Assembly: GCF_002270415.1 (NCBI RefSeq)
Contig: NZ_NNRI01000022.1
Coordinates: 1,302,001 to 1,366,000 of the forward strand
Direction: 5' to 3'
Origin: Mesorhizobium sophorae
Lineage (GTDB): Bacteria; Pseudomonadota; Alphaproteobacteria; Rhizobiales; Rhizobiaceae
DNA: 64,000 bases
Shown: piece after piece, positions 58,960 through 64,000 of the stretch
How the letters are laid out: each line of letters starts with the position of its first letter
How positions within the stretch are numbered: the first letter of the stretch is position 1
The notes under the pieces: generated by a model
What the model was told of the DNA's origin: nothing
The model's input: the letters and a program-made list of their open reading frames with translations, nothing else
Databases searched by the model: none
Translations under genes and position numbers: made by a program

Positions 58960-59807
58960 TCCTTGCCGGTCACGACCGGCGTGTCGGAGAGCCCACCCCA
59001 TTCCGTCCATGAGCCGTCGTAAAGTTTGTTGTCGGTATGGCCAAGCGTTTCCAGCGCCAGCGTCGCCACCGCGGCTGTAATGCCCGAACCACACGAAGTG
59101 ATGACGGGTTTCGACAGATCGATGCCGGCCGCCTCGATCACCTTGCGCAAGCGGTCCTTCGACAAGAGCTCGCCATTTTCCGACAGCGCCGAGTAGGGCA
59201 GATTGCGCGCGCCAGGCATGTGGCCGGAGCGGATACCGGCGCGGGGTTCGGGCTCCGTGCCAGCAAAGCGGCCCGGTCCACGGGCGTCGGCGATCTGGCT
59301 TTCCCCGGTATCGACGATCCGGCGCATGTCGGCGAGGCTGGCGACGCGACCGGCGTCGAAATCGGCATGAAACACACTTGGCGCGATCCTGGTCGGTTCG
59401 GCCGTTACCGGCCGGCCCGCCGCTTTCCAGCCATCGAAGCCGCCGTCCAGAATATAGGTCTGGAAGACGCCCATCACCCGGAACATCCACCACGCCCGAG
59501 GCGCCGAGAAGAAGCCCGGACCATCATAGATGATGACGGTGTCGTCGGCCGAAACGCCCATCGATCCGACATACTGGGCAAAATGCTGCGGTGACGGCAG
59601 CGTGTGCGGCAGCGGCGAATCCGGGTCCGAAACCGCGTCCTGATCCAGAAACCGTGCGCCCGGAATGTGGGCCGCGCCGTATTCGCCGCGCGCATCGCGC
59701 TTTTGCGCCGGCAGATACCAGGATGCGTCGATGATCGTCAGGCCCGGCTCGCCGAGGCGCTGCTGCAGCCAATCCGCGTCGACGGTGAAAGGACTGTCCT
59801 CGGCCAT
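58956..59807 (-). CDS. sseA: 3-mercaptopyruvate sulfurtransferase (two-domain rhodanese)
   Basis: The 283-residue product has tandem rhodanese domains. The N-terminal one includes GLTIIDASWYLPAQKRDARG and EYGAAHIPGARFLDQDAVSD; the active Cys lies in the second domain at VITSCGSGITAAVATLALET. CGSG is the mercaptopyruvate type rather than thiosulphate type. It transfers sulphur from 3-mercaptopyruvate to thiols or cyanide. It pairs with the GNAT gene by ATGA overlap and lies downstream of cysK and the AlaX-like gene. Confidence 0.9.
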   Translation of the reverse strand: MAEDSPFTVDADWLQQRLGEPGLTIIDASWYLPAQKRDARGEYGAAHIPGARFLDQDAVSDPDSPLPHTLPSPQHFAQYVGSMGVSADDTVIIYDGPGFFSAPRAWWMFRVMGVFQTYILDGGFDGWKAAGRPVTAEPTRIAPSVFHADFDAGRVASLADMRRIVDTGESQIADARGPGRFAGTEPEPRAGIRSGHMPGARNLPYSALSENGELLSKDRLRKVIEAAGIDLSKPVITSCGSGITAAVATLALETLGHTDNKLYDGSWTEWGGLSDTPVVTGKE

Positions 59808-59844
59808 TTTTTCTCCTGCTCGCCGTTTGGCGGTGATTGTCCGA

Positions 59845-59946
59845 TTAAAGTGCGTCGCGTTGAAGCGGATTCAAGCGACGCGCCTTAAGTCTTTGTTCTT
59901 GTCGTTGACCCAACATCGAGGCCACTTTCTTGGGCGACATGCATCA
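59845..59946. repeat. Intergenic palindromic repeat, family A, copy 5
   Basis: It starts TAAAGTGCGTCGCGTTGAAG, runs through AAGCGACGCGCCTTAAGTCT, and ends TTGGGCGACATGCATCA. The terminal TCA is the stop (TGA) of the alanyl-tRNA editing gene on the minus strand. Part one pairs GCGTCGCGTTGA with the GCGACGCGC further on. Confidence 0.75.
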
Positions 59947-60687
59947 GGTCGCCGGCATCGGGCCGAAGCGGATGCGGAAGCGTCTGTTTTCACGGCCCTT
60001 CTTCTCGATCTTGCCGATATGGATTTCGCCGACCTCACCGGTGCTTTTGACATGGGTGCCGCCACAGGGCTGGCTATCGACCGAAGCGTTGTCACCGATG
60101 CAAACCAGGCGGATCTTACCGGTGCCAACCGGCGGCCGGACATTCTTGGATTTCACCAGGCCCGGGTTGGCGGCCAGCTCCTCGTCGCTGATCAGCCTGG
60201 TGAAGATCGGGTGATCGGCCCGCACCAGATCCATCAGGCTCGCCGTTACGTCTTCCCTGGTGAAGCTGGCGTCGGGAATATCGAAATCGACGCGGCTGTC
60301 ATCCTCGGAAACGGACGCACCGGTGATCGGGAACGGACAGACCACAGTGAGCAGGTGGCAGGCCGCGTGCATGCGCATCAAAAGATGCCGGCGCTCCCAG
60401 TCGATCGCCAGACTCAAGCGTTCACCGACCTCTGGAACCCTCTGCTCCAACGCCGGGACATGGATGATCTCGTCCTTGGTCTCGCCCGTAATGGTGGCGG
60501 CGATGGCGATGCGGCTGCCGTCGGCGCGCCCCAGATGCCCGATATCGCCCGGCTGGCCGCCCGATGTGGCGTAGAAGATCGTCCGGTCGAGGATAATGCC
60601 GCCGCGGTCGTTGACGGCAATGATTGTGGCGTCCGCTGTCCGCAGATAGGCGTCGTCGCGAAACAGCGCTTCGGTCCTGTGCGCCAT
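59944..60687 (-). CDS. Alanyl-tRNA editing protein (AlaX-type)
   Basis: The ATG at 60687 overlaps the cysK stop (TGATG), giving 247 residues. The editing-domain zinc motifs are visible: MRMHAACHLLTVV (HxxxH) and QPCGGTHVKSTGEVG (CxxxH). The N-terminal FYATSGGQPGDIG is as in AlaRS editing domains. It hydrolyses misacylated Ser- or Gly-tRNA(Ala) in trans. It lacks the AlaRS catalytic domain, so it is a free-standing form. Its stop is supplied by the adjacent intergenic repeat. Confidence 0.88.
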   Translation of the reverse strand: MAHRTEALFRDDAYLRTADATIIAVNDRGGIILDRTIFYATSGGQPGDIGHLGRADGSRIAIAATITGETKDEIIHVPALEQRVPEVGERLSLAIDWERRHLLMRMHAACHLLTVVCPFPITGASVSEDDSRVDFDIPDASFTREDVTASLMDLVRADHPIFTRLISDEELAANPGLVKSKNVRPPVGTGKIRLVCIGDNASVDSQPCGGTHVKSTGEVGEIHIGKIEKKGRENRRFRIRFGPMPAT

Positions 60688-61721
60688 CAACCGACCTTTT
60701 CGAACGGCACAGAAATCGTGCTCCGCTGCTCCATCCAGCCCGGTATCGGCAGGTTCTTCTCGCGCAGGAATTCCGGGTTGAACAGCTTCGATTGATAGCG
60801 CGTCCCATAGTCGCAAAGAACAGTCACGATGGTGTGGCCGGGGCCCAGTTCGCGCGCCAGTCGGATCGCGCCGGCAATGTTGATGCCGGTCGAGCCGCCG
60901 ACGCAAAGGCCTTCTTCCTGGATCAGGTCGAAGACGATCGGCAGCGCATCCTCGTCCGGGATCTGGAACGAAAAATCCGGCGTGAAGCCATCGAGATTGG
61001 CGGTGATGCGCCCCTGCCCGATGCCTTCGGTGATCGAGCTGCCTTCGGACTTCAACTCACCGCTGGTGTAGAAACTGTAGAGCGCAGCCCCCAGCGGATC
61101 GGCCAGCGCGATCTTGACGTCCTGGCGCCTGGCCCTCAATCCGAAGGCGACGCCGGCCAGCGTTCCGCCCGAACCGACCGCCGAGACAAAACCGTCGACC
61201 TTGCCGCCGGTCTGGTTCCAGATTTCCTCCGCCGTGGTGCGGATATGGCCGTCACGGTTGGCGACATTGTCGAATTGGTTGGCCCAGATGGCGCCGTTCG
61301 GCTCGGTCCGCGCCATCTGCTCGGCCAGCCGCCCGGACAATTTCACGTAATTGTTGGGGTTCTTGTAAGGCACCGCGGGCACCTCGATCAGCTCGGCGCC
61401 GAGCAGTCTGATGGTGTCCTTCTTTTCCTGGCTTTGCGTGTCTGGAATGACGATGACCGTGCGGTATCCCAGCGCCTTGGCGACCAGCGTCAGCCCGATA
61501 CCGGTATTGCCGGCCGTTCCCTCGACGATCACACCGCCGGGCTTCAGCAGCCCGCGCTGCTCGGCGTCGCGGATGATGAACAGGCCGGCGCGATCCTTGA
61601 CCGACTGGCCTGGATTCATGAACTCGGCCTTGCCCAGGATCTCGCAGCCGGTTTGTTCAGACGCTTTGTTGAGGCGGATCAGAGGCGTGTTGCCGATCGC
61701 GTCGATCACAGAACGGGGCAT
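60687..61721 (-). CDS. cysK: Cysteine synthase (PLP fold type II)
   Basis: The 344-residue product starts MPRSVIDAIGNTPLIRLNKA. The PLP lysine is in MNPGQSVKDRAGLFII, with GTAGNTGIGLTLVAKALGY for the carboxylate and GSGGTLAGVAFGL for the phosphate. It makes cysteine from O-acetylserine and sulphide. The length is ~25 longer than E. coli CysK, as in other rhizobia. It overlaps the AlaX-type gene and lies in the same direction as sseA, giving a small sulphur-related cluster. Confidence 0.9.
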   Translation of the reverse strand: MPRSVIDAIGNTPLIRLNKASEQTGCEILGKAEFMNPGQSVKDRAGLFIIRDAEQRGLLKPGGVIVEGTAGNTGIGLTLVAKALGYRTVIVIPDTQSQEKKDTIRLLGAELIEVPAVPYKNPNNYVKLSGRLAEQMARTEPNGAIWANQFDNVANRDGHIRTTAEEIWNQTGGKVDGFVSAVGSGGTLAGVAFGLRARRQDVKIALADPLGAALYSFYTSGELKSEGSSITEGIGQGRITANLDGFTPDFSFQIPDEDALPIVFDLIQEEGLCVGGSTGINIAGAIRLARELGPGHTIVTVLCDYGTRYQSKLFNPEFLREKNLPIPGWMEQRSTISVPFEKVG

Positions 61722-61948
61722 TCAGGATTCCTTGTGCAGCTGTGCCGAAACCGTAGAAACCCGAAGCTTCGGTTTCAAGGCAAGAATTTGTCTGGACCAG
61801 TCGCATTTGCGGCATTGTTATCGCGGCCGACGCTTCTCAATATCGCCTTCATGCGCCACAGTTCATTTCCTCACTGTGATGAAAGCACTCTTTTCATTCG
61901 ATTTCTTCATCGCTAGAGCAAGGTACGAGCAAGTCGACAGGGCGCAGC

Positions 61949-62770
61949 ATGACACTCTATCGGGCCAATCCGAAGCACGGCGTCGCCTGGATCACGGGCG
62001 GCAGCAGCGGCATTGGCCGTTCGCTGGCCAGGGATCTTGCGGCCCAGGGCTATACCGTCGCGGTGACGGCGCTCGACGACGATCCGATCGACACGCTTGT
62101 CGTCGAAACCGCGCAGATGCCGGGCAGTGTCACGGCCTTTCCCTGTGATGTCACCGACGAGCCGCGCATGGCAAGGACGGTCGCCACGATCGAGAAGGAA
62201 CTCGGGCCTATCGTGCTCGCCGTCTTCAATGCCGGGAACTACATTTCGACGCCGGGTGAGAATCTTGTCGTCAACGACTTTCGCCGGTCCTTCGATGTGA
62301 ACTATTTCGGCATCATCAACGGCCTGGTGCCGGTCATCCAGCGCATGCGTGTGCGGGCACGCGGCCATGTCGTGCTGGTCGGCTCGGTCACCGCCTATTT
62401 CGGCTGGCCGACCACGGCCGCCTATGGCGGCACCAAGGCGGCGATCAACATCCTGGCCGAGTCGCTGAAATACGACTTCGACAAGATGAATGTGCGTGTC
62501 CAGGTGATCAACCCGGGCTTCATCGACACCGCTCTTACAGAGAAGAACATGCTGCCGATGCCGGGGCTGATGCCAGTCAGCCGCGCGACGCGCCGCATGG
62601 CGCGGGGCATCAAGTCCGGCGGCTTCGAAGTCACCTTCCCGCGCCGGCTGAGCTGGCCCCTGAAAGTGCTCAGCCTGCTGCCGAGGCCGCTGTGCAGAGG
62701 GGTGATCGGCCTGATGACCAACTGGAAGGCGCGGCCGCTGCACTACGACCGGAAGCCCCAAAGCGAATAG
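61949..62770 (+). CDS. Short-chain dehydrogenase/reductase
   Basis: The 273-residue Rossmann-fold enzyme has NAD(P) motif ITGGSSGIGRSLARDLAA, the NAG of FNAGNYIST, and the catalytic Ser-Tyr-Lys set (VLVGSVTAYFGW then AAYGGTKAAINILA). INPGFIDTALTEKNML follows. The substrate cannot be told. Its C-terminal part (RRLSWPLKVLSLLPRPLCRG) resembles hydrophobic tails of some SDR oxidoreductases. It is followed on the same strand by an alpha/beta hydrolase gene. Confidence 0.9.
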   Translation: MTLYRANPKHGVAWITGGSSGIGRSLARDLAAQGYTVAVTALDDDPIDTLVVETAQMPGSVTAFPCDVTDEPRMARTVATIEKELGPIVLAVFNAGNYISTPGENLVVNDFRRSFDVNYFGIINGLVPVIQRMRVRARGHVVLVGSVTAYFGWPTTAAYGGTKAAINILAESLKYDFDKMNVRVQVINPGFIDTALTEKNMLPMPGLMPVSRATRRMARGIKSGGFEVTFPRRLSWPLKVLSLLPRPLCRGVIGLMTNWKARPLHYDRKPQSE

Positions 62771-62866
62771 AACGCCATCGAGATTGGCAGGCTCCCTCTC
62801 CGGGGCATGGCGTTGCCCGATAGTGACCGCCGCCATAGGTTGAGAAATTGTTCTTTGGAGTCTGCG

Positions 62867-63841
62867 ATGGGGCGACGGATCGTGCTTGCTGTGCTTGGCC
62901 TTATCGTTGTCCTCGCACTGGCTTTCGTGTTTGGCCCGCGCGTACCCGTCGACACCACGATCCGTTTCGATCCCTCGGTCATCGGCGACGATCCGCAGGC
63001 CTATGTGGCGAAGACAGAGGCCGCCATACCCGGAATCCGTGACGGGCTGGAGAAAGAGATCGTCTGGGCCAATCCGATGGTGCATGCCAGGACGCCGCTG
63101 TCGATTGTCTATATCCACGGCTTTTCCGCATCGAAGGGCGAGGTCCGCCCGCTGTCGGACGAGGTGGCCGACCAGCTCGACGCCAATCTGTTCTACACCC
63201 GCCTTACCGGTCACGGGCAGGACGGCGCGGCGATGACGCAAGGCAGCGTCAATGCCTGGATCAACGACTATGAGGAGGCACTCGCCATCGGCAGGGCGAT
63301 TGGCGACAAGGTGATCGTCATCTCGACCTCGACAGGCGGCTCGCTGGCGACATGGGCTGCAACGCAGCCGGGCGCATCGGACGGGGTGGCGGCGATCGCG
63401 TTCATCTCGCCGAATTTCGGCGTCAGGGCGTCTGGCGCCGAACTGCTGACCATGCCCTGGGGCAAGCAGATTGCCGAGCTTGTCGGCGGCAAGGAACGCA
63501 GCTTTCCGACCCGCAACGCCCTGCACGAGAAATTCTGGACGCACAAATATCCAATGGCCGCGACACTGCCGATGGCGGCGCTGACGGAGCTCGCCTACGC
63601 AGCGCCGGTGAAAAAGGCGACCATCCCTGCCCTGTTCATCTTTTCCGATTCCGACAGGGTGGTGCGCGAGGACCGCACCCGCGAAATCGCCGGGCGCTGG
63701 GGCGCGCCGCATGAACTGGTGCCGGTCGACGACACTGGCGATCCCGACCACCACGTCATCGCCGGCGACGCGCTGTCGCCTTCGACCACGGCCTATCTCG
63801 CGCAAAGGATCGCCGTCTGGGTCGAGGCGGTAGCCAAATAG
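62867..63841 (+). CDS. Alpha/beta hydrolase with N-terminal membrane anchor or signal
   Basis: ATG 62867 gives 324 residues; the frame from 62807 adds an unlikely N-terminus. An N-terminal hydrophobic helix (IVLAVLGLIVVLALAFVFGP) acts as signal or anchor. The fold shows VYIHGFSASKGEVRPL (oxyanion region), the nucleophile elbow ISTSTGGSLATW (SxSxG rather than GxSxG), the acid in FSDSDRVVRED and the His in DDTGDPDHHVIAG. It resembles lysophospholipase-like or esterase enzymes; substrate unknown. Confidence 0.87.
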   Translation: MGRRIVLAVLGLIVVLALAFVFGPRVPVDTTIRFDPSVIGDDPQAYVAKTEAAIPGIRDGLEKEIVWANPMVHARTPLSIVYIHGFSASKGEVRPLSDEVADQLDANLFYTRLTGHGQDGAAMTQGSVNAWINDYEEALAIGRAIGDKVIVISTSTGGSLATWAATQPGASDGVAAIAFISPNFGVRASGAELLTMPWGKQIAELVGGKERSFPTRNALHEKFWTHKYPMAATLPMAALTELAYAAPVKKATIPALFIFSDSDRVVREDRTREIAGRWGAPHELVPVDDTGDPDHHVIAGDALSPSTTAYLAQRIAVWVEAVAK

Positions 63842-63853
63842 CCTCCTGACGAA

Positions 63854-63888
63854 AAAGGGCGACCGAAGCATCGCTTCGGCCGCCCTTT
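63854..63888. terminator. Rho-independent terminator (bidirectional)
   Basis: AAAGGGCG (63854-63861) pairs with CGCCCTTT (63881-63888), with CCGAAG/CTTCGG forming the inner stem. It follows the hydrolase stop by 12 bases; A and T runs on both sides let it serve the partial minus-strand gene too. Confidence 0.8.
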
Positions 63889-63946
63889 CCTTGTCAGTCA
63901 CGGCAATCAGCCAGCCTAAGCTTGGCCGACCAAAACGCTGTCAGGC

Positions 63947-64000
63947 TTACGCAGCCCGCGCCGCCGGACGCTTGCCGCCGAAGCGGCGCTTGTTGTTGCC
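63947..64000 (-). CDS. C-terminal end of a minus-strand gene with a basic Gly/Asn/Arg tail, possibly a DEAD-box RNA helicase
   Basis: Only 17 codons and the stop (63947-63949) are in the window, reading GNNKRRFGGKRPAARAA. Such a short basic, Gly- and Asn-rich end is common at the C-terminus of rhizobial DEAD/DEAH-box RNA helicases, where the tail binds RNA. The body lies outside the window, so this is a guess from composition. Confidence 0.4.
   Translation of the reverse strand, partial: GNNKRRFGGKRPAARAA

Noticed and set aside
61913..63901. 662-codon open frame on the minus strand
   Set aside because: It lies opposite the SDR and hydrolase genes, which have clear family motifs. The translated minus-strand protein is rich in Arg, His and Asp with no domain, as expected for an antisense shadow in GC-rich DNA.
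1..64000. tRNA, rRNA or CRISPR loci
   Set aside because: No cloverleaf-like, rRNA-like or regularly spaced direct repeat pattern was recognised on either strand; a covariance-model scan would be the decisive test.

Overview
The window is a stretch of GC-rich alphaproteobacterial chromosome. It most resembles Mesorhizobium or a close relative in the Hyphomicrobiales. The evidence is the gene order dusB-ntrB-ntrC-ntrY-ntrX-dat-hfq-hflX-mazG, a fused ispDF, a pyruvate dehydrogenase operon whose E1 beta carries a lipoyl domain, and several families of short palindromic intergenic repeats typical of rhizobia. No rRNA, tRNA, CRISPR array, prophage or transposase was seen. Most of the window is core or soft-core metabolism, with a few accessory islands.

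Layout. 1-8.2 kb: the tail of an RTX-type calcium-binding protein, then rlpA, a DD-carboxypeptidase-like gene with altered catalytic motifs, and the tmk-holB-metG-tatD-MBL run, all on the plus strand. 8.2-12.3 kb: a decayed TetR gene, a large MscS-type channel on the minus strand and a ureohydrolase with a changed metal ligand. 12.2-15.1 kb: an accessory segment holding a DUF1127 gene and a BTAD/TolB-like/TPR regulator. It is bracketed by two copies of a ~165 bp direct repeat that contains the tails of the ureohydrolase and glutathione transferase genes. 15-19 kb: GST, aldose epimerase, Bax-inhibitor-1 and an ECF sigma/anti-sigma pair. 19-21 kb: a phosphonoacetaldehyde hydrolase and an FAD oxidoreductase, then a divergent aminotransferase. 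22.4-33.4 kb: mazG converges on the long minus-strand nitrogen-regulation operon.

33.6-35.3 kb: ispDF-cinA on the plus strand. 35.4-45.8 kb: minus-strand central metabolism (eno, ftsB-like, pdhA-pdhB-pdhC, a membrane protein, a frameshifted SGNH hydrolase, lpdA, a GlsB-like protein, lipA and a COQ10-like gene), which joins pyruvate oxidation to the lipoylation it needs. 46-49.5 kb: small stress or envelope proteins and kdsA. 49.7-55.2 kb: cfa, a periplasmic cyclic phosphodiesterase/nucleotidase, NDH-2 and 5-formyl-THF cyclo-ligase. 55.4-57.6 kb: an orphan secreted protein, then an Lrp-type regulator divergent from alanine dehydrogenase. 57.8-61.7 kb: DUF1203, GNAT, mercaptopyruvate sulfurtransferase, alanyl-tRNA editing protein and cysteine synthase. 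61.9-64 kb: an SDR, an alpha/beta hydrolase and a partial minus-strand gene with a basic C-terminal tail.

The observations most worth a second look are the repeat-bracketed regulator segment, the intergenic repeat family whose ends coincide with stop codons of flanking genes, the DD-carboxypeptidase paralogue lacking canonical SXN and KTG motifs, and the ureohydrolase with Cys in place of a metal-binding His. All similarity statements come from reading the sequence; no database search was run.
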